Source of the DNA: CAYVCG01 sp964449985
GTDB lineage: Bacteria; Bacillota; Clostridia; Lachnospirales; WRAX01
Assembly (NCBI GenBank): GCA_964449985.1
Contig: CAYVCG010000026.1
Coordinates: 1-28,647, forward strand
Length of the DNA: 28,647 nt
Direction of reading: 5' to 3'
Positions 15,519-24,556 of this stretch are shown here, piece after piece. The position numbers were made by a program, and so were the translations under genes. Below the pieces are notes generated by a model that was given only the letters and a program-made list of their open reading frames with translations, was not told the origin of the DNA and made no database searches. Within the stretch, counting starts at the first letter, position 1, and every line of letters begins with the position of its first letter.

Positions 15519-17297
15519 ATGAGCGCTGGTAAGCATTTAGGAAAATATTTACCGAAAATCGGTATTCGCCCATGTATAGACGGTCGTCGCAAAGGCGTTA
15601 GAGAGTCTTTAGAAGACCAAACTATGGGTATGGCAAAAGCAGTTGCTGAATTTTTATCTGCAAACTTGAAGCATTCCTGCGGAGAGCCCGTTGAATGCGT
15701 TATAGCAGACACTTGTATCGGAGGCGTTGCTGAAGCGGCTGCTTGCGAAGAGAAATTTGAACATGAAGGCGTTGCTGTTAGCATTTCTGTAACTCCATGC
15801 TGGTGTTATGGATCAGAAACTATGGACATGAATAAACTTAGACCGAAGGCTGTTTGGGGCTTTAACGGAACAGAAAGACCGGGCGCTGTTTATCTCGCTG
15901 CGGTTTTAGCTGCTCATACTCAAATGGGTCTTCCGGCTTTTGGAATATATGGCAAGGACGTTAAAGATGCCACAGACACTGAAATCCCTGAAGATGTTAA
16001 AGAAAAGCTTTTAACCTTTGCGACATCTGCTATGGCTGCGGCTTCTATGCGCGGCAAGGCATATCTTTCCTTTGGCGGCGTTAGCATGGGTATTGCCGGC
16101 TCTATGGTTAACCCAGAATTCTTCCAGGATTATTTGGGCATGCGTAATGAATTCGTTGATATGACAGAATTTATCCGCCGTATCGACGAAGAAATATACG
16201 ATAAAGACGAGTTTAACAAGGCTCTTGCTTGGGTTAAGGAAAACTGCAAAGAAGCTCCAGACACCAATGCAAATCCTCATTCCAGAGAGCAAAAAGATGC
16301 TGAATGGGAATTCGTTGTTAAAATGACTATGATCGCAAGAGACCTTATGATCGGCAACCCAAGATTGGCTGAGCTCGGTTTTGTTGAAGAATCCAACGGT
16401 CATTATGCTATAGCATCTGGCTTCCAAGGCCAACGCCAATGGACGGATCACTTCCCGAATGGAGACTTTATGGAAGCGATATTGAACTCTTCATTCGACT
16501 GGAATGGCATCCGCGAAGCTTTCGTTTTGGCAACAGAAAATGACTGCATGAACGGCGTTTCTATGCTGTTTGGCCATCTGCTTACAAACACAGCTCAATT
16601 GTTCTCAGACGTAAGAACTTATTGGAGCCCAGAAGCTGTTGAGCGCATCACCGGACATAAGCTTACCGGCGCTGCTGAAAACGGATTCATTCATTTGATA
16701 AATTCCGGCGCATCAACGCTTGATGCTATCGGTTGCCAAGAAAAAGACGGCAAACCGGTTATGAAGCCTTTCTGGGAAATCAATGATGCAGAAGTTAAAG
16801 CTGCCCTTGAAAGCACTGATTGGTGCCCGGCTGATTTAGGATATTTCAGAGGCGGCGGCTATTCTTCCAAGTTTGTTTCCAAAGAAGGTATGCCGATGAC
16901 TATGACACGCCTTAATATGGTTAAAGGCCTTGGCCCTGTGCTTCAAATAGCAGAAGGTTATACAGTAAGCCTTCCTGAGGATGTTCATAATAAATTGGAT
17001 CAAAGAACAAACCCAACATGGCCAACCACTTGGTTTGCTCCGATCCTTACTGGCGAGGGCAACTTCAAAGATGTTTATTCCGTAATGAACAACTGGGGTG
17101 CAAATCATGGCGCTATCTGCTTCGGGCATGTAGGCCATCTATATATTACTCTTGCCTCTATCCTTCGCATACCTGTTTGTATGCATAACGTTTCTGAGGA
17201 TAGGATTTTCAGGCCATCGTCCTGGGCATCATTCGGTATGGATAAAGAAGGCGCGGACTATAGAGCATGTAAATCATACGGTCCGCTATACAGATAA
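15519..17297 (+). CDS. fucI: L-fucose isomerase
   Basis: This 592-residue protein is very close in length and sequence to E. coli FucI (591). It converts L-fucose to L-fuculose in the cytoplasm with Mn2+ (it can also act on D-arabinose). The N-terminal P-K-I-G-I-R-P-x-I-D-G-R-R, V-T-P-C-W-C-Y-G-S-E-T and G-F-N-G-T-E-R-P-G-A-V-Y motifs are intact. The metal and catalytic residues line up as E340 (A-T-E-N-D), D364 (S-D-V-R-T-Y-W-S-P) and H530 (G-A-N-H-G), matching E. coli E337, D361 and H528. The start follows AGGGAGG. It is the last gene of the fucose locus; fuculokinase and fuculose-phosphate aldolase genes do not follow within the window. Confidence 0.98.
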   Translation: MSAGKHLGKYLPKIGIRPCIDGRRKGVRESLEDQTMGMAKAVAEFLSANLKHSCGEPVECVIADTCIGGVAEAAACEEKFEHEGVAVSISVTPCWCYGSETMDMNKLRPKAVWGFNGTERPGAVYLAAVLAAHTQMGLPAFGIYGKDVKDATDTEIPEDVKEKLLTFATSAMAAASMRGKAYLSFGGVSMGIAGSMVNPEFFQDYLGMRNEFVDMTEFIRRIDEEIYDKDEFNKALAWVKENCKEAPDTNANPHSREQKDAEWEFVVKMTMIARDLMIGNPRLAELGFVEESNGHYAIASGFQGQRQWTDHFPNGDFMEAILNSSFDWNGIREAFVLATENDCMNGVSMLFGHLLTNTAQLFSDVRTYWSPEAVERITGHKLTGAAENGFIHLINSGASTLDAIGCQEKDGKPVMKPFWEINDAEVKAALESTDWCPADLGYFRGGGYSSKFVSKEGMPMTMTRLNMVKGLGPVLQIAEGYTVSLPEDVHNKLDQRTNPTWPTTWFAPILTGEGNFKDVYSVMNNWGANHGAICFGHVGHLYITLASILRIPVCMHNVSEDRIFRPSSWASFGMDKEGADYRACKSYGPLYR

Positions 17298-17320
17298 CTT
17301 AAATAGGAGATTAAGACCGC

Positions 17321-17394
17321 GGGCCAAAAGCCCACGCTCGCTTTCTTTTATTAAAGAAAGTGAGGAAAAAACCGTGCATTTGCGCGGTTTTTTT
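17321..17394 (+). terminator. Hairpin series and terminator ending the fucose locus
   Basis: Three stems follow fucI. GGGC-5-GCCC (17321-17333) is small. CTCGCTTTCTTT pairs with AAAGAAAGTGAG (17337-17364) with one G-U. The last is a classical terminator (17366-17394): an A-run and CCGTGC pair with GCGCGG and a run of seven T. The final stem is the main stop signal; the others may protect the transcript end. Confidence 0.85.
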
Positions 17395-17503
17395 GTTGAG
17401 TCAAGCATTTTTAAATAATACCAAATTCACTCACAAAATAGCCCTGTGACTGCATAAAACAAAAACCATTATACATACTAATACCGATTGGAGGTTGCCC
17501 TTT

Positions 17504-18115
17504 ATGCAAATGGAATTATTTGAGGAAATGGATTATCACCTGATGAACGACGAAAAGCCCAGCGCTTTTTTTGAAAAACTGTATTTGGAAAACGCTCTTA
17601 TAAAAAAGCCGTTTAGTATGCTGGCTGATTTAAAAAAGTGCGAACAATCCCCCAAGCATCACCCGGAAGGCAATGTTTGGAACCATACGATGCTTGTTAT
17701 AGACGAGGCAGCTAAACGCAAGACAAAGAGCAACAACCTAAGAGCTTTTATGTGGGGTGCGCTTCTTCATGACATCGGCAAACCGCCGGCAACAAAAAAG
17801 AAGGGCGAAAAAATAACGTCCTATGATCATGATAAGATAGGAAGCCGCATGGCAGCTGAGTTTTTATCTTATTTTGATCAGGACGAAAAATTTGTTTCTA
17901 TCGTTTCATCGCTTGTGCGGTGGCATATGCAAATCTTGTTTGTTATAAGAAAAATGCCTTTTGCAGACATAAAAAATATGAAAGCCCAAACTGATATAAA
18001 TGAAATAGCACTTTTAGGGCTTTGCGACCGCATGGGGCGGCTCAACTCGGATATTTATTCAGAAGAAAAAAATATTGAGCAATTCCTAGAAAAATGCATT
18101 TCATATAAAGGATAG
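17504..18115 (+). CDS. HD-domain phosphohydrolase-like protein
   Basis: This 203-residue protein has an HD domain: H-H-P-E-G-N-V-W-N-H-T near residue 50, then L-L-H-D-I-G-K-P-P and Y-D-H-D-K-I-G, the metal-binding pattern of the HD superfamily, most like the HD part of tRNA nucleotidyltransferases and HDIG proteins. It probably hydrolyses a nucleotide or a 2',3'-cyclic or phosphate ester; the substrate is unknown. I chose the ATG at 17504 because GGAGG (17490-17494) is 9 bases before it; the in-frame TTG at 17495 directly touches that site. The gene stands alone and ends 6 bases from the converging DUF2161 gene, with no terminator visible between them. Confidence 0.88.
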   Translation: MQMELFEEMDYHLMNDEKPSAFFEKLYLENALIKKPFSMLADLKKCEQSPKHHPEGNVWNHTMLVIDEAAKRKTKSNNLRAFMWGALLHDIGKPPATKKKGEKITSYDHDKIGSRMAAEFLSYFDQDEKFVSIVSSLVRWHMQILFVIRKMPFADIKNMKAQTDINEIALLGLCDRMGRLNSDIYSEEKNIEQFLEKCISYKG

Positions 18116-18121
18116 GGCAAA

Positions 18122-18835
18122 TTATTGCTCAAGAGCTGCCTTATAATAATCCACAAGCTGTTTAAAATCCCCGTTATTAAGCTCGCTCAAGCCGATCTTA
18201 CCGAGACCAAAACGGGCGTTTTCCATGCGTTCAAACCAACCATAGGCATTTGCTCGTAATATTGTATAGGCATTTTTGTCGCACCCATAGTTGTTTACAA
18301 GCTCGCAAGCTTTAAGAGGCCCTATCTTTTCCAACACACACGCGATTTTGATAACCTTTTCGCGATATGCGGTAATAAGCTTTTTCTTAACGCTACCACC
18401 TTCGTTTAAATCAAACGTTCTCTGGCTTATTTCATTTATTACTCTTGCCTTTTTAGCAGTGTTTTTTTTCGCATCAGTCGGCATCTGAGGGAATACGAGT
18501 ATGTCAACAGTTTTAACAGGGCTATCCATAGCGATGGTTATAAGGCCTAAGCCAAGCCTTCTGACGATATTAATTATATCGTTGTATTTTGCACCCCTAG
18601 CGGATTTAAACCGTGGAACAGCAACATATACCTCATCAGCAAGTTTTTGCCTTTCCAACGCTTGAAACAACAACGGCAAGCAAAACGTCTTTTTAAGCTC
18701 AATGACAATAAGCTTGCCATCCTTTAAAAGCGTTATGTCACAATTTTTCACCTCTGCGTTTATTGCATAACCTAACCCTGTGAAAAAGTTTTTTATAGGG
18801 GCATACATATCCGATTCACTAAATTTTGCTGTCAT
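18122..18835 (-). CDS. DUF2161 family PD-(D/E)XK nuclease-fold protein
   Basis: This 237-residue protein matches DUF2161: an N-terminal Y-A-P-I-K-N-F-F, then a nuclease-like core with E28, D33 (N-C-D-I-T) and E46-L-K48 (V-I-E-L-K), the PD-(D/E)XK arrangement, followed by L-P-L-L-F-Q-A-L-E-R-Q and V-Y-V-A-V-P. The C-terminal third (about 160-237) looks like a winged helix domain. The family is described as putative phosphodiesterase; its biological role is not known. It is the last gene of the minus-strand stalk-pepP operon, 6 bases after pepP, with its ribosome site (GAGGGG) inside the end of pepP. Confidence 0.88.
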   Translation of the reverse strand: MTAKFSESDMYAPIKNFFTGLGYAINAEVKNCDITLLKDGKLIVIELKKTFCLPLLFQALERQKLADEVYVAVPRFKSARGAKYNDIINIVRRLGLGLITIAMDSPVKTVDILVFPQMPTDAKKNTAKKARVINEISQRTFDLNEGGSVKKKLITAYREKVIKIACVLEKIGPLKACELVNNYGCDKNAYTILRANAYGWFERMENARFGLGKIGLSELNNGDFKQLVDYYKAALEQ

Positions 18836-18841
18836 AACGGC

Positions 18842-20086
18842 CTAGCCCCTCATAAATCTTTCTATGTCGTCTGCCGTTTTTATGATATCCTTTGAAAGAA
18901 TCTGGCATCCTCTTTCTGTCACCAAAACATCATCTTCTATTCTTATGCCTATGCCTTCCTCTTCGATATATAATCCCGGTTCGACAGTAAATACCATGCC
19001 TTTTTCCAGCTTTTTCTCACGGAATCTTCCTATATCATGGGTTTCAAGACCAAGCATATGGCTAACACCGTGATAATAATATTTTGATATTTCCTCTTTT
19101 GTTTCAATCAAGCCGATTCGTTTTAGTTCTTTAAAATAATAATCTTTTAAAATCTCGTTTAACTCAGCAAAAACAAGGCCTGGCTTTATTGCGGATATAA
19201 CCTTTTCCTGCCCTGCCAAAACTATGTTATACAGATCTCTTTGCCGCTGAGTAAACCGGCCGTTTAACGGTATTGTCCTTGTAATATCGGCAGAGTAATA
19301 ACCCCATTTCGAGCCGACATCCATAAGAATCAAATCCCCATCCGACGTTTTTGCGCTATTTTTAGTATAATGCAAAACCGTTGCATTTTTGCCAGAAGCT
19401 ATAATCGGCTCAAACGCCTTTGATCGCACTCCATGCCGCTTTAATGTATAATCGAAATATGCCTCTATCTCATATTCCATCATACCCGGGCGCATATTTC
19501 TCATCATAAGGCTGATAGCCTCAGATGTTATGTTTATAGCCTTCTGGATATGCCTGATTTCTTCTTTGTTTTTCTTTATCCTAAGATTGCTGAATATATA
19601 ATACGCATTGACAAGCTCCATCCATGGAAATCTCTGCTTCAATTGGTTTGCAAACTTAACGTCTTCCGTCATTTCTGCATTCCAATAGCGGTTTTCTAAA
19701 TCCATATAAACCTTGCTCACATTATTATTAAAAATTACGCTTGTAACAAAAGACTCAAACTCATCAAAATACTTGAAGCAGGAAATACCCGATCTCTTTT
19801 CTGCCATTTCCTCATCAAGGATGTCACCCGTCCATTTTGCGCGTATTTCATCCGGCCTTTCTAAAAACAGCACTGCCTCTAAATCATCATCACTCTTTTT
19901 ATAGATCGTCAAAATAACACTAGGGCTGTCTATACCTGTCATATAATAAAAATTGCTTTTAGGAACAAATTCAAATGATTCGTCCCCTCTTTTAACAGCT
20001 GTTTGCCCCGCAAACATTATTAAAAGATTATTTTCATCCATCTCTTTTAAAAACTTTTTTCTGTTTTGAATGAAGAATTTACTCAT
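18842..20086 (-). CDS. pepP: Xaa-Pro aminopeptidase (M24B)
   Basis: This 414-residue enzyme releases N-terminal residues next to proline. It has the aminopeptidase P N-terminal domain (about 1-150, F-Y-Y-M-T-G-I-D-S-P) and a pita-bread M24 domain. The five metal ligands are visible: Asp near 255 (L-M-D-V-G), Asp near 266 (S-A-D-I-T-R-T), His near 343 (V-S-H-M-L-G-L), Glu near 369 (T-V-E-P-G-L-Y) and Glu near 384 (I-R-I-E-D-D-V). There is no signal peptide, so it is cytoplasmic. The start follows GGAGAGG. It is the middle gene of the operon led by the stalk-domain protein. Confidence 0.96.
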   Translation of the reverse strand: MSKFFIQNRKKFLKEMDENNLLIMFAGQTAVKRGDESFEFVPKSNFYYMTGIDSPSVILTIYKKSDDDLEAVLFLERPDEIRAKWTGDILDEEMAEKRSGISCFKYFDEFESFVTSVIFNNNVSKVYMDLENRYWNAEMTEDVKFANQLKQRFPWMELVNAYYIFSNLRIKKNKEEIRHIQKAINITSEAISLMMRNMRPGMMEYEIEAYFDYTLKRHGVRSKAFEPIIASGKNATVLHYTKNSAKTSDGDLILMDVGSKWGYYSADITRTIPLNGRFTQRQRDLYNIVLAGQEKVISAIKPGLVFAELNEILKDYYFKELKRIGLIETKEEISKYYYHGVSHMLGLETHDIGRFREKKLEKGMVFTVEPGLYIEEEGIGIRIEDDVLVTERGCQILSKDIIKTADDIERFMRG

Positions 20087-20117
20087 GCCTATCCTCTCCT
20101 ATACTCAAAACTCATTA

Positions 20118-21332
20118 TCACTTTTTTCTGACAAACAATGTTTCTTTTCCATCATAACGCAATTCACAGTCCAAAACATTAAGCACAAAATCAAGATCCA
20201 CATACGTTCTATCGCCGATTATGGAACACATGATATGAGTTGCATCCTTATAATTGTCCGCTGTGTATGATGATTCAACCTTTTTTGTGGCTATAAGACG
20301 GTTATTTTTCGTTATAACAAAAATAAAGGTTTCGGGTTTCCATTCGACCTTATATCCCAAAGCCTTTGCCATTGAAGCCATAGGGAACAGCGGTCTGCCT
20401 GCTGAATCAAGCAAAACAAGTTCATTTAAAAGCACACTTTCAACATTCAGCTTTGCAGAATTTACTTCTTTAGGTAATATTGCAGTTCCAACAGCACCTT
20501 GATTATAGACATACGCTTGGGAAACAGCCTTTCTTATTTCGGTATAAGCGTTGTCAAAATCATGAGCGTCAATGGATATTGGGTTGTATGGGTTTTTTTC
20601 GGGGCGCTCCAGAACAAAAGTATACCCCATAAACTCATAAATGATCTCATTAAAGGTTTTGTTATCCCTGTCATTTTCAGGCTTTGCTGCTAGTTTGTCA
20701 TACACCTTAAGTGTAGCGATTGTCTCCGGTGTCTTTCCGTCAAGAGCAAAATTTATGCGTTCCTTTTCACTGTCTCCAGTTTTTACAGCGGTTTTAACAG
20801 CAAAAACGCGCTCGATATTAGGCAGATTAATGTGATAATTCATGTGTATGCCATTAATCATTCCCCTTGGAACTTTAAATTCGGTCAGTTTTAGCTGATT
20901 AAATAAATCCACAGTTTTTGCTAAATAATCCGTAAACTTTTTCCCATCCGGTGATGCCTCATCGTATGGATTTGTCTTTTCATCCTTTATTACAAACAGA
21001 AGATTTTGAGTTTCCTTCAAAACTTCAAACTGAGAAACATCAAAATTTTCTTCCTTCTTTATAGATTCCCATTGTTTTTTTGTGAATGTGTAAATAGTGC
21101 AAAGCTTAGAAGGCGCAAAGCTTTTATTAGTTGGAACAAAGACTAGATCAAAAACATCAATTGCGTTATAATAATCCATAACCCTTTCTGATTGCAACGG
21201 TTTTATAATATTTAGTTGGTCGAAATCATTTGAAGCCTTTTTAGACGGCGTAGCCGCCTGCGCATATACACTGATAGATGATATCGCAATGATAAAAACC
21301 ATAAATATTATGCCCAAAAATTTCCTGCGCAT
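20118..21332 (-). CDS. Exported stalk-domain (copper amine oxidase N-term-like) protein
   Basis: This 404-residue protein has a signal peptide (M-R-R-K-F, hydrophobic core, likely cut near residue 25 after Y-A-Q-A). The C-terminal part (about 297-404) fits the stalk domain formerly called copper amine oxidase N-terminal domain: F-P-M-A-S-M-A-K-A-L-G-Y-K-V-E-W, later Y-V-D-L-D-F-V-L-N-V-L. The family is common on clostridial exported proteins and is thought to be a wall- or polysaccharide-associated module; no copper chemistry is implied. The central region (30-290) is not recognised. The ATG follows AAGGGGG. It leads an operon with pepP and the DUF2161 gene. Confidence 0.85.
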   Translation of the reverse strand: MRRKFLGIIFMVFIIAISSISVYAQAATPSKKASNDFDQLNIIKPLQSERVMDYYNAIDVFDLVFVPTNKSFAPSKLCTIYTFTKKQWESIKKEENFDVSQFEVLKETQNLLFVIKDEKTNPYDEASPDGKKFTDYLAKTVDLFNQLKLTEFKVPRGMINGIHMNYHINLPNIERVFAVKTAVKTGDSEKERINFALDGKTPETIATLKVYDKLAAKPENDRDNKTFNEIIYEFMGYTFVLERPEKNPYNPISIDAHDFDNAYTEIRKAVSQAYVYNQGAVGTAILPKEVNSAKLNVESVLLNELVLLDSAGRPLFPMASMAKALGYKVEWKPETFIFVITKNNRLIATKKVESSYTADNYKDATHIMCSIIGDRTYVDLDFVLNVLDCELRYDGKETLFVRKK

Positions 21333-21379
21333 ACTTTTTCCCCCTTATAATTATTGACCAAACGTTTTATAATAAGATT

Positions 21380-21408
21380 ATTATATATGTTTATAACATT
21401 ATGTTCAA
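21380..21408 (-). promoter_or_regulatory. Promoter of the stalk-pepP-DUF2161 operon
   Basis: On the minus strand TTGAAC (21403-21408) is followed by 17 bases and a perfect TATAAT (21380-21385). It lies about 50 bases before the stalk-domain gene. On the plus strand the same gap holds TTGACC (21354-21359) and TATTAT (21379-21384) 19 bases apart, a weaker candidate for the asparaginase-like gene. Confidence 0.6.
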
Positions 21409-21457
21409 TACAAAAAAGTATGATAGACTTTGGATACATTTAAGAGGTGTTAATAAC

Positions 21458-22525
21458 ATGAAGTTACTTGTTGTATTTACAGGCGGAACAATCGGTTGCG
21501 CTCCGCCCGGAAAACAGGGGATTATGGCTGTCGAAAAGAACATAGCTCCTAAAAATGAAAATGACTATTATCTGATTTCGGAATACAAAAAAAGGAATAA
21601 AGAGACGGCAAAAAAAATTAAATTTGAGGTAATAGAACCTCTGCAAACACTTAGCGAAAACATAACGTTTGTGCATTGGAACATACTACTTGATGCCTTG
21701 CGCAGTATTAGCTTTAATGATTATGATGGAATAATCATAACCCATGGCACAGATACGATGGCTTATTCTGCCTCACTTTTTGGTATGCTTCTTTCGGGTA
21801 TAACAATACCTGTGGTTTTTGTGGGCAGCAACATTAATTTATATCTACCTGATAGTGACGGCCATAAAAACTTTTCCGATGCTATTGATTTTATTAGAAC
21901 AAGTGGTTTATGCGGAACATTTGTTGTTTTCGATTCAACGGTTTATTTAAGCACAAGAATAATGCAATCAAAGCATTTTACAGATAGCTTTGAATCAGCC
22001 GGTGGCTTTAGCTTTGGAGTAATGGATAACGGTAGGTTTAAGGCACTGCAGCATAAATCCAACCCAAATGCGGATGAGTTTTTGCAATGCACCTCAGAAC
22101 CACTAATTTGCAAAATAAACAGGCTTTCCGATTGTATATTGCTTATACAGCCATATATTGGGCTTAATTATAATGTTTTCGAGCTGAACGACAGAATAAA
22201 AGCCATTTTGCATGAGACGTATCATTCATTTACCGCATGTACAGATAGCAGTGTCGGCGGCTGTTCTATGATAGGTTTTGCTGACAAATGTGCTATGCAC
22301 GGAAAACAGTTGTACCTAGCACCGTTTGATAAACAGTTGGTTTCTGATGAAAATGCACCTAAATATGCATCAACAGATTTAATACTAAAGCACAAAATAC
22401 GCTACATGGGGCTTATGACATTGGAAAGCGCTTATTCAAAGCTTGTGCTGGCCTACAGCCTTTTTAATAATGAACATGACATAAATGATTTTTTGGAAGC
22501 CACTGTATTTTTTGAGACGTTATGA
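21458..22525 (+). CDS. L-asparaginase-like protein (cytoplasmic, type I-like)
   Basis: This 355-residue protein has the two asparaginase signatures: V-F-T-G-G-T-I-G at the N-terminus (nucleophile Thr 8) and I-T-H-G-T-D-T-M-A-Y-S-A with the second catalytic Thr and Asp. A Lys in T-R-I-M-Q-S-K-H is where the catalytic Lys is expected. There is no signal peptide. Other family positions are altered: V-T-G-x-Q-x-P-L is V-F-V-G-S-N-I-N-L, and the D-S-S-D-M substrate loop is L-S-E-N-I, so asparagine as substrate is not certain. I chose the ATG at 21458, which follows AAGAGGTG; an in-frame ATG at 21401 adds 19 residues but has no ribosome site. Confidence 0.88.
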   Translation: MKLLVVFTGGTIGCAPPGKQGIMAVEKNIAPKNENDYYLISEYKKRNKETAKKIKFEVIEPLQTLSENITFVHWNILLDALRSISFNDYDGIIITHGTDTMAYSASLFGMLLSGITIPVVFVGSNINLYLPDSDGHKNFSDAIDFIRTSGLCGTFVVFDSTVYLSTRIMQSKHFTDSFESAGGFSFGVMDNGRFKALQHKSNPNADEFLQCTSEPLICKINRLSDCILLIQPYIGLNYNVFELNDRIKAILHETYHSFTACTDSSVGGCSMIGFADKCAMHGKQLYLAPFDKQLVSDENAPKYASTDLILKHKIRYMGLMTLESAYSKLVLAYSLFNNEHDINDFLEATVFFETL

Positions 22526-22544
22526 GGCTCTATAAAACAACAAA

Positions 22545-22568
22545 GGCCGTTCGTTTATACGAACGGCC
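22545..22568 (-). terminator. Terminator after murI
   Basis: GGCCGTTCGT and ACGAACGGCC form a perfect 10-base-pair stem with a 4-base loop. On the minus strand it is followed by TTTGTTGTTTT, so it ends the ddl-murI transcript. On the plus strand it lies just after the asparaginase-like gene but lacks a good U-run. Confidence 0.8.
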
Positions 22569-22578
22569 CTTATAATAT

Positions 22579-23403
22579 CTAATACTTTTCAATATCAATA
22601 ATTTCAGCGTTATATGATTTTCCCAAAACCGTTTTGCAAACAGCATTAAACTTCTCAGTGTTATCGCTGGCAAAAAACGTATAAACCGGGCTTTCTTCAC
22701 AATCATTGAGACAATTTTTATCCTCAAGAAATCTCTTTATCTCAAAGGCAGCAGCTTCCGCAGGATTTATAATCACTGCGTCCTTCAAAGTTTTTTGTAT
22801 ACAATCCTTTAACAACGGATAATGAGTGCAACCCAAAATCAATGCATCTATATCCTTATCATAAAAATCCTGCAAATACATCTTGGCCGTCAGCGCGCTT
22901 ACGTCGTTATCCGTCCAACCTTCCTCTGCCAACGGAACAAAAAGCGGGCAAGCTTTTGAAAAAACTGTGATATCTGGTCTTTGGGCCTTTAAAAACTTTT
23001 CATAAGCACCGCTTATTATAGTTCTTTCCGTTCCAATAACCCCAACATTTTTCACATCAGGCGTAGACAGACATAACTGCACCCCAGGGCGAACAACCTC
23101 AATAATCGGAACGTCGAAAGACTGTACAAGCTCGTCATAGCTGTTGGAACTGGCTGTGTTGCAAGCGACTATAACCGCTTTTACATTCTTAGATATTAAA
23201 AAATTCATTATTTGCTTTGAATACTTTGTAACCGTCTCTTTTGATTTGGAACCATAAGGAACCCTCGCAGTATCCCCAAAATATATTATATTTTCATTTG
23301 GCAGCGCCTTTATAACCTCACTAACTACAGTCAGGCCGCCTACCCCCGAATCAAATATGCCAATAGCGTCTTTCTTGTCATATTTGCCTGCATTTTTGCT
23401 CAT
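22579..23403 (-). CDS. murI: Glutamate racemase
   Basis: This 274-residue enzyme interconverts L- and D-glutamate and supplies D-Glu for peptidoglycan. The catalytic elements are intact: G-I-F-D-S-G-V-G-G (15-23), the first catalytic Cys in V-A-C-N-T-A-S (Cys 81), E-V-V-R-P-G, and the second catalytic Cys with His in L-G-C-T-H-Y-P (Cys 192, His 194). It is cofactor-independent by family. The ATG lies 3 bases after the ddl stop, with its GGGGAGA ribosome site inside the end of ddl, so the two are co-translated. Confidence 0.97.
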   Translation of the reverse strand: MSKNAGKYDKKDAIGIFDSGVGGLTVVSEVIKALPNENIIYFGDTARVPYGSKSKETVTKYSKQIMNFLISKNVKAVIVACNTASSNSYDELVQSFDVPIIEVVRPGVQLCLSTPDVKNVGVIGTERTIISGAYEKFLKAQRPDITVFSKACPLFVPLAEEGWTDNDVSALTAKMYLQDFYDKDIDALILGCTHYPLLKDCIQKTLKDAVIINPAEAAAFEIKRFLEDKNCLNDCEESPVYTFFASDNTEKFNAVCKTVLGKSYNAEIIDIEKY

Positions 23404-23406
23404 AGA

Positions 23407-24468
23407 CTATATTCTCCCCTGAAATGCTAGTTCAATAAGCTTGTCAACAAGCTCCTCCTGACCTATTCCGGCATCCTCCCAAAGCGCGGGATAAAGGCTT
23501 ATCGCTGTAAAGCCGGGAATAGTGTTTATCTCATTAAAGAATACCTTGTTCGTATCTTGTTGAAGGAAAAAGTCCACCCTCGACATACCAGATCCATCAA
23601 CCGCACGAAATACCTTTATAGCTGTTTGGCGTATTTCCTCTGCTATTTCATCGGGTATATCGGCGGGTATAACGGTTTTTGATTCCGGATTGTTATATTT
23701 AGCATCAAAATCATAGAAATCCGCCGCTGCGACGACTTCACCAATGCCAGAAGCCATAGGGTTTTCGTTGCCCAAAATAGCGCATTCAAGCTCCCGCCCA
23801 ACTATCGCCTTTTCGATTACTATTTTATTATCAACGTCTGCTGCGATTTTAAGAGCCGCTTCAAGCTCCTTTTTGTTTTTAGCCTTAGAAACACCAACGG
23901 ATGAACCAGCATTGGCAGGCTTAACAAAGCAAGGATAGCCTATTTTATACCTAATGGATTTACAGACAGACTCCATATCGGAAAGCTCATAACCATATAC
24001 GACATAATACGAAGCCTGATTAATACCGTTCGCCTTTGCAATAAGGTTTGTAAAAGCTTTATCCATGCTCACACTTGACGACAACACGTTGCAACCCACA
24101 TACGGAATGCCCGCAAGTTGGCAAAGACCTTGAATGCTTCCGTCCTCACCATTTTTACCATGAAGAACAGGGAATATAACATCCACAGGTATTGTTTTCA
24201 CCTTGCTGCCCACAATACGCAAAAGCCCTTTATGGCTAGTGTCCGGGCTTAAAACAACAGGCGTGCCCATCTTTTCCCAGCTGACGTTTCTTATATTTTC
24301 GATAGGGCCGTCGTATAAAAACCAGCGCCCGTCCTTTGTAATATAAACAGGCATAACAAAATATTTCTCATTAGAAAGAGAAGATATTACATTAGCGGCG
24401 GAAAGCTTTGATATTTCATGTTCGTTTGAGCAGCCCCCAAACAACACAACAACAACCTTTTTCATCAT
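23407..24468 (-). CDS. ddl: D-alanine--D-alanine ligase
   Basis: This 353-residue ATP-grasp enzyme joins two D-Ala for the peptidoglycan stem peptide. Motifs include F-G-G-C-S-N-E-H-E-I-S at the N-terminus, L-H-G-K-N-G-E-D-G-S-I-Q-G, C-F-V-K-P-A-N-A-G-S-S-V-G-V (ATP loop), E-K-A-I-V-G-R-E-L-E, D-F-Y-D-F-D-A-K-Y and N-E-I-N-T-I-P-G-F-T. The F-D-A-K-Y region is that of ordinary Ddl, not of the VanA D-lactate ligases, so vancomycin resistance is not indicated. The start could be either of two adjacent ATG codons; the second has better spacing after GAGGT. It forms an operon with murI, from a promoter shared back-to-back with the ger operon region. Confidence 0.97.
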   Translation of the reverse strand: MMKKVVVVLFGGCSNEHEISKLSAANVISSLSNEKYFVMPVYITKDGRWFLYDGPIENIRNVSWEKMGTPVVLSPDTSHKGLLRIVGSKVKTIPVDVIFPVLHGKNGEDGSIQGLCQLAGIPYVGCNVLSSSVSMDKAFTNLIAKANGINQASYYVVYGYELSDMESVCKSIRYKIGYPCFVKPANAGSSVGVSKAKNKKELEAALKIAADVDNKIVIEKAIVGRELECAILGNENPMASGIGEVVAAADFYDFDAKYNNPESKTVIPADIPDEIAEEIRQTAIKVFRAVDGSGMSRVDFFLQQDTNKVFFNEINTIPGFTAISLYPALWEDAGIGQEELVDKLIELAFQGRI

Positions 24469-24527
24469 ATATACCTCGATTCATTATATATACTTTATTT
24501 ATATTATTTGAAAAACCCATATGTGTC

Positions 24528-24556
24528 ATTATAAACCTTATTCATATGATTTACAA
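24528..24556 (-). promoter_or_regulatory. Promoter of the ddl-murI operon
   Basis: On the minus strand TTGTAA (24551-24556) is followed by 17 bases and TATAAT (24528-24533), about 60 bases before ddl. It lies in the 160-base gap shared with the divergent ger operon. I looked for a sigma-G type promoter on the other strand and did not find a convincing one. Confidence 0.55.

Noticed and set aside
23407..24468. VanA-type D-Ala-D-Lac ligase linked to glycopeptide resistance
   Set aside because: The substrate-loop region reads as in ordinary Ddl, the neighbour is murI, and no vanH, vanX or vanRS genes are present.
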